Shown here: positions 56,044 through 63,708 of the stretch, piece by piece | How positions within the stretch are numbered: the stretch's first letter is position 1 | Layout of the letters: each line of letters starts with the position of its first letter | NCBI RefSeq assembly: GCF_021365465.1 | Contig: NZ_CP089932.1 | Span: 2,170,001-2,234,000 of the forward strand | Source of the DNA: Erwinia tracheiphila | GTDB lineage: Bacteria; Pseudomonadota; Gammaproteobacteria; Enterobacterales; Enterobacteriaceae | Length of the DNA: 64,000 nucleotides | Direction of reading: 5' to 3' | The notes under the pieces: model-generated | The model's input: only the letters and a program-made list of their open reading frames with translations | The model's database searches: none | Told to the model about the DNA's origin: nothing | Translations under genes and position numbers: made by a program

Positions 56044-57101
56044 TGAAGAAGCGCACCTACAAAAACAAACACACTGCCAGTAGTGGCAGTGCCGGACAGC
56101 CTGATATCTCTGACGCGCTCAGAGGCGATCCGTCGCTCAGCGCCTTCACATTCGACGGCCCGTACCCGGTAACGGACGGTTATGATCTGCTGGATAATAT
56201 GTATTGCGCCGATAATGGCCGCTGGTTTGAGACGCCGGTTGACTGGTACGGGCTGGCCCGTTCTTTCGGTCAGGCGTCATGGCATCAGTCAGCGCTTTAC
56301 TTCAAACGCAATGCGCTGACCGGCTGCTATATTCCCCATCCGCTGCTGAACCGTCAGGCATTCTCCGCCTTCGTGCTTGACTGGTTTGTCTTTGGCAACT
56401 GCTATCTGGAGTGCCGCCGTAATCGCCTGAATGGGCCGCTGACGTTGCGCCATGTTCCTGCGAAATACACACGTCGCGGCAGCGATCTGGACACGTACTG
56501 GTTTATCCGTCAGTGGAAGGATGAGTACATGTTTAAAGCGGGTGAGGTCTGCCACGTAATGAATCCTGATATTCACCAGGAGATCTACGGAATGCCGGAA
56601 TATATGGGTGCACTGCTCTCCGCCAGCCTGTCACACTCCGCCGATAAGTTCCGCAAACTCTATTACGATAATGGCTCACATGCTGGCTGCATACTCTACG
56701 TCGGCGCGACGCAGGTTGACCAGGAAAGCATAAAGGTGGTGCAAAAAACCCTGTCAGAGGCCAGAGGAAAAGGCGCATTCAAAAACGTGCTGATCAATGC
56801 GCCGGGCGGTGGTAAGGATGGTGTGCAGCTGATACCGTTCAGTCAGATCTCTGCAAAAGATGAGTTTCTGAATATCAAATCTGTTACGCGTGACGATATT
56901 CTTGCCGCCCACCGCGTGCCGCCGCAACTGATGGGTGCCATGCCTGGTGAGAAAGGATCGTTTGGCGACGTTGAAAAAGCCGCGCGCGTCTTTGCCATCA
57001 ATGAACTGATGCCGGTTATGGAAGCACTGAAGCATGTCAACGACTGGCTCGGCCAGGACGTGATCCGCTTCAATCCTTACGCGCTACTTGAGCAGAAGTG
57101 A
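56043..57101 (+). CDS. Q: Portal protein Q
   Basis: A 352-aa portal of the P2 gpQ / PBSX family: FTFDGPYPVTDGYDLLDNMYCADNGRWFETPVDWYGLARSF, then LDWFVFGNCYLECRRN, HLMNPDIHQEIYGMPEY-type motif and GVQLIPFSQISAKDEFLNIKSVTRDDILAAHRVPPQLMG. It overlaps the P stop. It forms the DNA channel at one capsid vertex. Confidence 0.95.
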   Translation: MKKRTYKNKHTASSGSAGQPDISDALRGDPSLSAFTFDGPYPVTDGYDLLDNMYCADNGRWFETPVDWYGLARSFGQASWHQSALYFKRNALTGCYIPHPLLNRQAFSAFVLDWFVFGNCYLECRRNRLNGPLTLRHVPAKYTRRGSDLDTYWFIRQWKDEYMFKAGEVCHVMNPDIHQEIYGMPEYMGALLSASLSHSADKFRKLYYDNGSHAGCILYVGATQVDQESIKVVQKTLSEARGKGAFKNVLINAPGGGKDGVQLIPFSQISAKDEFLNIKSVTRDDILAAHRVPPQLMGAMPGEKGSFGDVEKAARVFAINELMPVMEALKHVNDWLGQDVIRFNPYALLEQK

Positions 57102-57127
57102 CTCACTGCCGCACTTCGCCTGCCCTT

Positions 57128-57163
57128 CCCGTGCGGAGCATAAAAGCGTTATGCCCGCACGGG
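57128..57163 (+). terminator. Terminator-like hairpin after Q
   Basis: CCCGTGCGG (57128-57136) / CCGCACGGG (57155-57163) with an inner GCATAA / TTATGC stem. It lies between Q (+) and the convergent gene at 57172. No long T-run. Confidence 0.65.
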
Positions 57164-57171
57164 ATCGCCGA

Positions 57172-57675
57172 TCAGAGGTATGCAGGAGGGTAACGTTTTT
57201 TTAGTGCGCTCCCGATGTGTCGCTTTATGCTTTCCACCACATCCTCCCAGACGTTCTCATCAGATTTACCGATAAGCACCCTGACAGGTCTGTCCTGTTC
57301 GACCTGGACGTCAATACTGACGCGGTTATCACCCACAGAAGCGAGCTGAAGGTTCAGAACCACACTGACATGCAGACCTGATGGTTCGTTTTCGACCCAC
57401 GTTCTTACTGCCATGCGAATTGCTCCGTCAGGGGTGACGCCAATCTGTCGAACGGAGAGCGCAGAAAAACCTTCTGGTTCGTTGCATGGCAGACCGGTCT
57501 CAACATAGGGGTGGAGATCCCCGGCACTGTCCACCCAATGACGGGCAGGCAGGCCCAGCCATTCCTCATAGTATTCGATCAGCCTTATCGCCTCATTCCT
57601 CAGTATTCTTGCGGCATCGGCTCGCCTTTCTTCGACCGTCTCATTGAGACGGCATAAATCACGGAAGTGGCTCAT
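57172..57675 (-). CDS. Hypothetical protein in the prophage moron region
   Basis: A 167-aa soluble protein I do not recognise: MSHFRDLCRLNETVEERRADAARILRNEAIRLIEYYEEWLGLPARHWVD, then a beta-rich middle (VRQIGVTPDGAIRMAVRTWVENEPSGLHVSVVLNLQLA) and an acidic C-terminus (GKSDENVWEDVVESIKRHIGSALKKRYPPAYL). The ribosome site is GAGG shortly upstream. It sits between Q and the cos/toxin region, the place where P2-like phages carry accessory genes such as tin and old. A defence or exclusion role is possible but unproven. Confidence 0.75.
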   Translation of the reverse strand: MSHFRDLCRLNETVEERRADAARILRNEAIRLIEYYEEWLGLPARHWVDSAGDLHPYVETGLPCNEPEGFSALSVRQIGVTPDGAIRMAVRTWVENEPSGLHVSVVLNLQLASVGDNRVSIDVQVEQDRPVRVLIGKSDENVWEDVVESIKRHIGSALKKRYPPAYL

Positions 57676-58117
57676 TGCTCACCTCTTTTCTTTCTGGTTG
57701 TACTCACCGCTATTGTGCTGACTCATCCGATGATGAGCAATGCGAATTTCAGTGCTCACCGTCAGATTTTTCAATACCCGCATGACCGCCCGGTGCCTGA
57801 TACCGGAGGCGAGAAAACGCGCTGAGAAGGCGAAAAAGGCCGGAGAATGCCAATTAAAGGCATCACCTCCCGACCCTCCGTCGCGTGGGCTGTTCCCCCG
57901 TCACCTGCGCGCGACATTTGCTTCGTTTTTTGTGCATTTGCCGATCCGGGGCCAGACCGCGCCGCCACAGGGCGGAAAGGGTATAAACAGCGTCAAAAAA
58001 ATTGTGCAAATTTGTGCACTATTGTGCAACAGAGAATGAAGGCCAGGAAAGAAGAAAAGCCGCCTCAAAAGGCAGCTTCTCAGATTAGTGGGGATTGATG
58101 GATAATCGGCGCAAAAC
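57676..58117. other. Probable cos region; no gene
   Basis: A 442-bp stretch between a moron gene and the toxin gene, the place of cos in P2 (between Q and the right-end morons). GGAGGCGAGAAAACGCGC at about 57805-57822 is G-rich and somewhat like the P2 overhang (which begins GGCGAGGCG), but I cannot fix the cut site. Open + frames here have no ribosome sites or domains and are treated as noncoding. Confidence 0.5.
58002..58028. repeat. Three TTGTGCA repeats with exact 10-bp period
   Basis: TTGTGCA at 58002-58008, 58012-58018 and 58022-58028; a fourth copy is at 57930-57936. One-turn phasing puts all copies on the same DNA face, as in iterons or terminase/regulator binding arrays. Likely part of the cos packaging site or of control of the neighbouring toxin genes. 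Confidence 0.7.
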
Positions 58118-58498
58118 TCAAAAAGAAGATTGGAACTCTTCTGCTCTGCGCTCAATTTCTGCCATGTAGGATGTACGGGCTAACTCATGCGCATTGGGTG
58201 TCATGATGCTGATCAACTGATACTTATCTGGATATAAGAAATGGCGGGAGTAAACGAGATAGCTGTTTGATTTACGCGAAGCAGCAGGCAATTTTGCAGG
58301 CCACGGCTTTTCATCAGGTAAACGGATATGGATCTTAAAAACAAAAGAATCGCGGAGACGCCCGCTATCTTCCCATTGCCCTTCATTGCCAAAAACTGAG
58401 GGTAAAGATCCGCCGTTCTTCCATGACTGCAAAGCATGTGCATATTTACGAGCAACTGCGGGAAGTTCTATATCGTTGTGGACAGAGACTTTAATCAT
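58118..58498 (-). CDS. YafO-family toxin (ribosome-dependent mRNA interferase)
   Basis: A 126-aa protein that follows E. coli YafO (132 aa): ALQSWKNGGSLPSVFGNEGQWEDS, FKIHIRLPDEKPWPAKLPAASRKSNSYLVYSRHF, IMTPNAHELARTSYMAEIERRAEEF. YafO binds the 50S subunit and cuts mRNA near the start codon during stress. It lies 9 bp after the partner gene, the antitoxin-first order of yafN-yafO. The base composition of the pair looks more AT-rich than the structural genes, suggesting separate origin. Confidence 0.8.
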   Translation of the reverse strand: MIKVSVHNDIELPAVARKYAHALQSWKNGGSLPSVFGNEGQWEDSGRLRDSFVFKIHIRLPDEKPWPAKLPAASRKSNSYLVYSRHFLYPDKYQLISIMTPNAHELARTSYMAEIERRAEEFQSSF

Positions 58499-58507
58499 GG
58501 CTCTGCC

Positions 58508-59101
58508 TTAATGGAACGTTGGATCTTCAAGGCCCAGCTTTTTATGTTCACTGCGGATAAGTGCATGAACCTGATCGGCAGTAACACCCAGATCAGCATC
58601 TGAAGTTTTCTTAGGAACATGCGTGCTTTCAATGAAGGATAAAATATCTTCAATCGTATAGCGAAGCGTCGCAGCGGAACGAGCAAAAGCGACAATCTCT
58701 TTTCTCAGTCCCGCGTTACTTTCAGGTACGCTTTTCAGCGCAACCCTTGCAGCCTCGACAAAACTTGCACATACCGCAATATGACGGAAAAGGCTTTCAA
58801 ACCCTTCCTGAGTCTCTTTTTTCTGATTTTTCAGAATAATAGGGATCTGCTTCTCTTCCCATTCAATGCGGAGGTTTGCTCTGTGTGTCTTCATCCTGTC
58901 AGCCAGGTTAAGCATATAACTGGTGGCCTCATCAATAGGAAGGTATGCCACAGAATCCTTTACGTCCTGGAGGGATAGCGTAGACGTACTATGCCGGGAG
59001 ATTGATACGTCATGATGCACAATACTACTGGCAGGAACAGGGGCAAGAGCCACCGCCAGCGCTGCGGCCATAGATGATATTTTATTTTTCTTACTGCCCA
59101 T
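58508..59101 (-). CDS. 197-aa partner of the YafO-type toxin, unknown family
   Basis: Starts MGSKKNKISSMAAALAVALAPVPASS, a signal- or anchor-like hydrophobic stretch (about 10-26), then a long helical body with LRIEWEEKQIPIILKNQKKETQEGFESLFRHIAVCASFVEAARVALKSV and a charged tail KTSDADLGVTADQVHALIRSEHKKLGL. It is not YafN (97 aa, Phd-like). ATG 59101 has AGGAAA upstream; the open frame 20 codons before it has no support. Its place directly before the toxin suggests an antitoxin, perhaps at the membrane. I do not recognise the family. Confidence 0.75.
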   Translation of the reverse strand: MGSKKNKISSMAAALAVALAPVPASSIVHHDVSISRHSTSTLSLQDVKDSVAYLPIDEATSYMLNLADRMKTHRANLRIEWEEKQIPIILKNQKKETQEGFESLFRHIAVCASFVEAARVALKSVPESNAGLRKEIVAFARSAATLRYTIEDILSFIESTHVPKKTSDADLGVTADQVHALIRSEHKKLGLEDPTFH

Positions 59102-59140
59102 AATTTCCTTTCCTGCCAATAATCGTGAACCACTGCCGGA

Positions 59141-59281
59141 ATGATAGCGCAAAAAAATCACCCGCTGAAACGAATTATCCTCGCGGCAAAACTAGCCCGC
59201 ATCAACCTCATTGAGCGCCACGTTGTGGCGCTGGCGGACTCTTTGCCGCCCGCACCCGCAGAATCGCTATTTCCGGCGTAA
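59141..59281 (+). CDS. Possible 46-aa basic protein, divergent from the toxin pair
   Basis: MIAQKNHPLKRIILAAKLARINLIERHVVALADSLPPAPAESLFPA. The sequence looks protein-like (amphipathic helix, Pro-rich end), but the ribosome site is weak (CCGGA). The start is 40 bp from the partner-gene start on the other strand. No family recognised. Confidence 0.4.
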   Translation: MIAQKNHPLKRIILAAKLARINLIERHVVALADSLPPAPAESLFPA

Positions 59282-59348
59282 CGCATTACGCCAGCCATAC
59301 CGATTGCCATGAAAACACGGTATTAAGCCCCGCCGAACTTAGAGATAA

Positions 59349-59374
59349 ATGCCTGCCCTGCGGGGTCAGGCATG
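59349..59374 (-). terminator. Hairpin at the end of the HicB-like gene
   Basis: ATGCCTG / CAGGCAT inverted repeat around 59349-59374, overlapping the last codons of the gene and followed on the minus strand by TTTATC. Confidence 0.55.
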
Positions 59375-59725
59375 CTTCATGCGCTCGTTTAACGTCTCAA
59401 CAATGAACGCATTCACCGATACTTCATTTTCTGCGGCTGCCTGATTCAGGCGTTCGCCGAAAGATTCAGGGTAGCGAAGCGTGAATGTCCTGGTTTTTTC
59501 CTGGCGGGCGTAAGGTTCTATACCTTCCGCACTACAATCTTCCAGATACTCACGAAGCGAAATATCGCCTTCTTTGTTCAGTCCCTGAATACTGTCAGAA
59601 ACAAAGTCACAGTAGCCTGTCAGCCCCAGAAAGCGCCCGCGAAACATATTAATTTCCGGCACGTAGCTGACAACCGCTGGCTGCCCGGCAATAACGATCA
59701 TATTTGGGGTGGCTGGTTTTGTCAT
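59366..59725 (-). CDS. HicB-like antitoxin/regulator
   Basis: A 119-aa protein. The N-terminal half (AVVSYVPEINMFRGRFLGLTGYCDFVSDSIQGLNKEGDISLREYLEDC) has the partly degraded RNase-H-like fold of HicB. The C-terminal half (TRTFTLRYPESFGERLNQAAAENEVSVNAFIVETLNERM) is a ribbon-helix-helix. No HicA with its catalytic His is next to it; the upstream neighbour is an unrelated small gene. It may act as a solitary repressor or pair with that gene. Confidence 0.8.
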   Translation of the reverse strand: MTKPATPNMIVIAGQPAVVSYVPEINMFRGRFLGLTGYCDFVSDSIQGLNKEGDISLREYLEDCSAEGIEPYARQEKTRTFTLRYPESFGERLNQAAAENEVSVNAFIVETLNERMKHA

Positions 59726-59744
59726 GGTTTCACTCCGGTGCTTT

Positions 59745-60011
59745 CTAACCATTCGCGCAGGCTGACGACTGCGCCTTTAGTAAAATGCAGCTTCCGGCAT
59801 ATTGCCCCCTTACTTCCCGGCCATTTTTCCACATCAGTATTACCACTTCGCCTGGATTGAATCGTGCACCATTGATGCATATATATTGCCTGAAAGAGAA
59901 GATCACATGCTGATCATCGTAGGGCAAAAAGTAGTCGGTCGCATCATCAATGCTCACCTCAATATAACCGGGTGGTTTAGTTTTTAATGGTTGTGCATTT
60001 CTGGCATCCAT
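59745..60011 (-). CDS. Hypothetical small protein after gene A
   Basis: An 88-aa protein (ATG 60011; other in-frame ATGs at 60026 and 60044): MDARNAQPLKTKPPGYIEVSIDDATDYFLPYDDQHVIFSFRQYICINGARFNPGEVVILMWKNGREVRGQY. It overlaps the end of A by 35 bp and lies 19 bp before the HicB-like start. Its place is that of P2 orf91. Beta-rich, no recognised domain. Confidence 0.6.
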   Translation of the reverse strand: MDARNAQPLKTKPPGYIEVSIDDATDYFLPYDDQHVIFSFRQYICINGARFNPGEVVILMWKNGREVRGQYAGSCILLKAQSSACANG

Positions 60012-62472
60012 CCGGGGTATCCTCATTGTTTTTGCTGACTTCATGTGAGCATTTTTTACAATAGCGGAGCAGATTAACAAATCTGATGCTGCCGTTCCTG
60101 TCCATAAACATTTTTCGCGTCTTATCAGTATGTACAGACGAACCCCGCGATAACGCTTCAACCAGTCGTTCACTTACATATATTCCCAGAATGTCCAGCA
60201 CCTTGCTGGCCCTGGCTGCAAGCTGGGGCGGTGGAGGGGATGAATGCACCGGTTGCGAGTATTTTGTTGGTGGCGAACTCTCTTTACTTCCTGGTGGTGG
60301 GCTACTGCGCAGGCGTTTTAATAATTCCCGTCTTTCGTGGCGTGTCATCTGCCCGAAATCCTTAATTTCCTGCGTAGCAATATCTGTACTTTTGTCTGAA
60401 TTTTGCTCAGGCGGACAGTTATTGCCACGAGTCCAAGGGGCGTCAGGGCCGCCCCGAAGGTCAGGGTCAACCCCCTTAAGGGCTTCTTCTGACGCGGATT
60501 TTATTCTTTTTCTGACCATTACCCAGTTGTCGGGGTGCGTGCAGACGCGCGACTCTTCACCAAGGGCGGGGGCCCAGATACCGAAAATCTGTATTCCGGC
60601 TTCGCCGTAATCGTTGAGTTTGTCGGCGACATCGTAGGCGGTGCGGATCAGATAGTCTTTGCGGGGGATCAGCACGCCGCCCTGACTGTTGATATAGCTG
60701 GCAAAGCATCCGGCATCGGCGGCAACCAGTACGTTATCCATTGACTTGTCAGGCAATTCTGCGGGGCCATCCTTCTGGCGCGACATCTGGACGGCCAGCC
60801 TTCGCAGTTCACGGTAAGCCTGGCGGGAGGGAATGCCGAAGAACTGGAACTGGCGCACACCGTGTAAACCCGTCCAGCCAATAGCGTGCTCCACGCTATC
60901 GGCCATGCTTTTTCCGCTGTCATTATCCACGCGCGGCTGACCTGTTTTTGGGTCAATGCCGCCTACTGCTGCGCCATCAACGTTTTTACCTATATAGGTT
61001 GCGATATAGCTTGTTGGGGTGCCTTTTTCTTTGGTGATAAGTTCGCTTTCAAAGCGGGGGGTAATATCGTCGCCCAGCTCCGCCCTGTCTTCGCGGATCG
61101 CAAATTCGCGCACAATATCAACAATGGCCTCGCGTTCGTCCGGGCGCGCAAAAATCATCATGTGCCAGTGGACGGTACCGTCATGATGCGGTTCGGCAAC
61201 CCTTACCCCATACCAGCGCAGCTTTTTGCGATTAAGTTTCTTTCGTACCCCGGCAAAAAATACGTTAACCAGATAATCGCTGCTGTCGCGTACCGTTGAA
61301 CCGTCCCATTTGGGATTGAGTGGGCCGCTCTCCAGCGTGGCATGGAAGCGCGAAGGGCAGGTGACCGTCAGAAAAACGGCCTCATCGCCGCGTGCCTCGG
61401 CGATATTTTCCATACCCTTCATGGTGGTCATCATTTCAAAACGGCGGTGCTTTGGGTTGCTGTTACCGGCGTAATACGCATCTTCCAGATCGATGGTGAA
61501 ACCATCCTCATTCACCAGTTCGTAAGATTTAAGGAAGTCGCGCATGCGGCGGCGCTGGTCGCGATGTTCTGTGAGAGCATCCCGACTGAGGTATACCGAT
61601 GTGGTTTTCGACACCATCCCGGCAGCCCTGAGCTGTTCTTCCCGCCAGATGCGCCGGAGTCGCCAGAGTTTGCGCTGCCACCAGTTGGCGCAGGTCAGGC
61701 GGGCTATGGCACCCGGAAGCTGCTCAAGGTCTGGTTCACTCCGTCGATCGTTGTCTGTTCTGAGTGCTTCCCACCCTGCAGGTGTGACGTTCAGTTTAAA
61801 TACCGTGCGGGCCAGATTCTGGTAAGCCTCAAGGGCGTCATTCAGCGAGAAATTAACGCCGTACAGATCACACAGGCGGTTAAACTCACCTTCTATCGCG
61901 CCCGCCGTCAGGGTTGCAGCTGTCTGGATCTCGCGTTTGGTCAGTCGGGGAAGGTCGAGTAATGCATCCAGTCGCTCTTTTGCCGTCACATACTGATAAG
62001 CAGGCGTCCTGAAGCGGGTATCGATGCGTTCCACGCGTTTAAAAATGCGGTTAAGCTGGCCGTGCAGGAATGCGCTGGCTGGGCGCTCCTTCTTTCCGCC
62101 CTGTTCCGCGTCATGTTGTTTTTTGCGCAAAAAGCGCAGGCGCTGCATGAGCGGTTCGCGCAGATAATCTGGCATTGCCAGAAGCGCAACCACCTGATTA
62201 TTGTCCCTGTCCCGTCTCGCTGCCCGCCTGTCTTCTTCGGTTCTTTTCAGCTCCTTATCACGAATAAGATCGCGTTCGAGGGCGCGATTAATCATGATCT
62301 CACAGGCTGAGGGGGGCTGCCCTGCCCGGCGCAACGCCTCGGCCCGTTGATCACTACGGGTGTAGTAGGCTATTTGTCTGGCAAGCTCTGTAATCCGGGG
62401 GGCTTTGCCGAAGGTGGACGGATCGGGTGCCGGTCGGGGAGCATTCCAGTACCAGGCGTAAGGTGCGCTCAT
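59977..62472 (-). CDS. A: Replication initiation endonuclease A (rolling circle)
   Basis: An 831-aa HUH endonuclease of the P2 gpA family. The metal site is GTVHWHMMIF (HWH at about 436) and the two catalytic Tyr are in PTSYIATYIGKNVDG (YxxxY, about 485-490). FLTVTCPSRFHATL is motif 1. A zinc-finger-like CKKCSHEV...CQKC closes the C-terminus. It nicks its own gene, which holds the origin, to start replication. Longer than P2 A (761 aa), mostly by a Pro/Ser-rich C-terminal insert (SSPPPGSKESSPP). Confidence 0.94.
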   Translation of the reverse strand: MSAPYAWYWNAPRPAPDPSTFGKAPRITELARQIAYYTRSDQRAEALRRAGQPPSACEIMINRALERDLIRDKELKRTEEDRRAARRDRDNNQVVALLAMPDYLREPLMQRLRFLRKKQHDAEQGGKKERPASAFLHGQLNRIFKRVERIDTRFRTPAYQYVTAKERLDALLDLPRLTKREIQTAATLTAGAIEGEFNRLCDLYGVNFSLNDALEAYQNLARTVFKLNVTPAGWEALRTDNDRRSEPDLEQLPGAIARLTCANWWQRKLWRLRRIWREEQLRAAGMVSKTTSVYLSRDALTEHRDQRRRMRDFLKSYELVNEDGFTIDLEDAYYAGNSNPKHRRFEMMTTMKGMENIAEARGDEAVFLTVTCPSRFHATLESGPLNPKWDGSTVRDSSDYLVNVFFAGVRKKLNRKKLRWYGVRVAEPHHDGTVHWHMMIFARPDEREAIVDIVREFAIREDRAELGDDITPRFESELITKEKGTPTSYIATYIGKNVDGAAVGGIDPKTGQPRVDNDSGKSMADSVEHAIGWTGLHGVRQFQFFGIPSRQAYRELRRLAVQMSRQKDGPAELPDKSMDNVLVAADAGCFASYINSQGGVLIPRKDYLIRTAYDVADKLNDYGEAGIQIFGIWAPALGEESRVCTHPDNWVMVRKRIKSASEEALKGVDPDLRGGPDAPWTRGNNCPPEQNSDKSTDIATQEIKDFGQMTRHERRELLKRLRSSPPPGSKESSPPTKYSQPVHSSPPPPQLAARASKVLDILGIYVSERLVEALSRGSSVHTDKTRKMFMDRNGSIRFVNLLRYCKKCSHEVSKNNEDTPDGCQKCTTIKN

Positions 62473-62855
62473 TACTTCCCGCCCCCGAACTCAGCCCAGG
62501 CAACCTGACATGCTTTCAGCAACCGTGCGGACTCGGCGATAAAATCCCCGGCGTCCAGGTGTCCTGATCGCCGGATACTGTGAGCAATGAGATCGGCAAA
62601 AAGCGGTCCGGGTGAATGATAGATGGCCAGTGGCCCCTCATTGCGTTCCATCAGGCTGTAAAGCGCCAGTCCGTACTTTTCAGAGATGATCCGGTAGCGG
62701 CCATCAATAATGCATTGTCCGCCGATCGTTTCCTGCTGGCTCTCATGATGGTGGGTCAGTAATTTGTGCCAGCTGTCGTGGTAATCCTGAGTGCGAACGG
62801 CCAGACGTGGATCACGTCCCCACAACCAGTCAATAAAGGCGTAAAAATCGGTCAT
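62472..62855 (-). CDS. Hypothetical early phage protein before A
   Basis: A 127-aa protein: MTDFYAFIDWLWGRDPRLAVRTQDYHDSWHKLLTHHHESQQETIGGQCIIDGRYRIISEKYGLALYSLMERNEGPLAIYHSPGPLFADLIAHSIRRSG. It ends one base into A, so it is translationally coupled. The position equals the small orfs 80-83 of P2. No catalytic motif is seen. Confidence 0.75.
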   Translation of the reverse strand: MTDFYAFIDWLWGRDPRLAVRTQDYHDSWHKLLTHHHESQQETIGGQCIIDGRYRIISEKYGLALYSLMERNEGPLAIYHSPGPLFADLIAHSIRRSGHLDAGDFIAESARLLKACQVAWAEFGGGK

Positions 62856-62927
62856 GCGCGATTCTCCCGTTTTACAGGCGTGAGCAGGCACCCCGGTATT
62901 GCTGCGGGGTGCGCGTTTGCGGGCGGG

Positions 62928-63170
62928 TTAAGCTGAAGTGAAGTCTTTGAAGATCGCCTGTATATCGCTGACGTCATCGGCGATATAGCTGAGGGCTGAT
63001 TGCAAATAAAGTGGCATCGGGTCGTAATCCCGTCTGAGTATTTCAGCGGACAGGAAAAACGCCATTGCGCGGGCGCGGTGCAGTTTTCGGTTGATTTCGG
63101 TGGTCTGATGCGTGCGAACGACGTCGCGGGCACTCGGTTTGTTGCAGGTAGAACTATTGCGGGTTGCCAT
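62928..63170 (-). CDS. Small early phage protein, Icd-like/DUF2732-like
   Basis: An 80-aa protein: MATRNSSTCNKPSARDVVRTHQTTEINRKLHRARAMAFFLSAEILRRDYDPMPLYLQSALSYIADDVSDI. It lies just downstream of the C4-like RNA region, the usual place of Icd-like cell-division inhibitors controlled by C4. A GGAGG-type site precedes the start. Family call is tentative. Confidence 0.6.
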   Translation of the reverse strand: MATRNSSTCNKPSARDVVRTHQTTEINRKLHRARAMAFFLSAEILRRDYDPMPLYLQSALSYIADDVSDIQAIFKDFTSA

Positions 63171-63174
63171 GATT

Positions 63175-63330
63175 GGGCATCCTCCGTGCTGAGAGTTAAA
63201 AACTCACCACGAGAGTTGCTACGCTCAAGGGTGGTGAGGCGTACAGGGGTAGCAATACCGGTCAGCACAGAACCCGGCCCAGCCGAAGCTGGCCCTGCAC
63301 GCCCCACCATAATGCTGATGTGGCCGTGCT
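63175..63330 (-). other. Ash-like leader segment
   Basis: The minus strand encodes ISIMVGRAGPASAGPGSVLTGIATPVRLTTLERSNSRGEF in a long open frame that runs across the C4-like RNA. This MVGRAG..PG....G.A.PVRLTT..NSRG pattern recurs in P4/P2-type phages as 'Ash family'. It may be translated, or it may be the RNA target region for C4. I leave the coding question open. Confidence 0.5.
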
Positions 63331-63334
63331 TCGC

Positions 63335-63450
63335 ACACAAAAAAACCGCGTTAGCGCGGTTGTGCGCTGTACTGATTACCGGGTTGCTACACCCGGCAGC
63401 CGATTTTGCGGCTGCACGGGGAATATAGCCTCCGGTAATCAGAATATGCA
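63335..63450 (-). ncRNA. C4-like antisense RNA
   Basis: Three hairpins follow on the minus strand: CAGCCGC/GCGGCTG-type, CCGGGTG/ACCCGG and a terminator AACCGCG-CTA-CGCGGTT with T7 (63341-63355). The loop GGTGTAGCAACC (63382-63393) can pair with GGTATTGCTACCCC (63246-63259) downstream on the same transcript. This is the design of phage P1/P7 C4 RNA, which silences icd-ant. Exact ends are not known. Confidence 0.55.
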
Positions 63451-63501
63451 AGGTTTTTTTGTGGGCGCTGCTGCGGGGGAGCATTCGACTGAATCCCGTC
63501 A

Positions 63502-63708
63502 TCATCCCGCAACCTGTTCGCCAAAGATAACGTATGGAAGCTCCCCATCCTGTTCGTCAGTGATCTGACGCACCCGGATGATTGCCCCCGGCTTGATGCC
63601 ACATGCCTCTCTGGCACTGCCACAGATTATCGAGTCGCCGATATGGACATGCGCATCAGGGATGAACGTCTGATGGCGGGCGACCATTTCTTTGCGAGAT
63701 TCACTCAT
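63502..63708 (-). CDS. Hypothetical 68-aa early phage protein
   Basis: MSESRKEMVARHQTFIPDAHVHIGDSIICGSAREACGIKPGAIIRVRQITDEQDGELPYVIFGEQVAG, a small beta-rich protein. It overlaps the dam stop by 4 bp (ATGA) and is probably coupled to it. Not recognised. Confidence 0.65.
   Translation of the reverse strand: MSESRKEMVARHQTFIPDAHVHIGDSIICGSAREACGIKPGAIIRVRQITDEQDGELPYVIFGEQVAG

Noticed and set aside
57740..58098. 99-aa and 83-aa plus-strand frames in the cos region
   Set aside because: No ribosome sites or recognisable domains, and they overlap the repeat array. Treated as noncoding although one looks vaguely phage-like.
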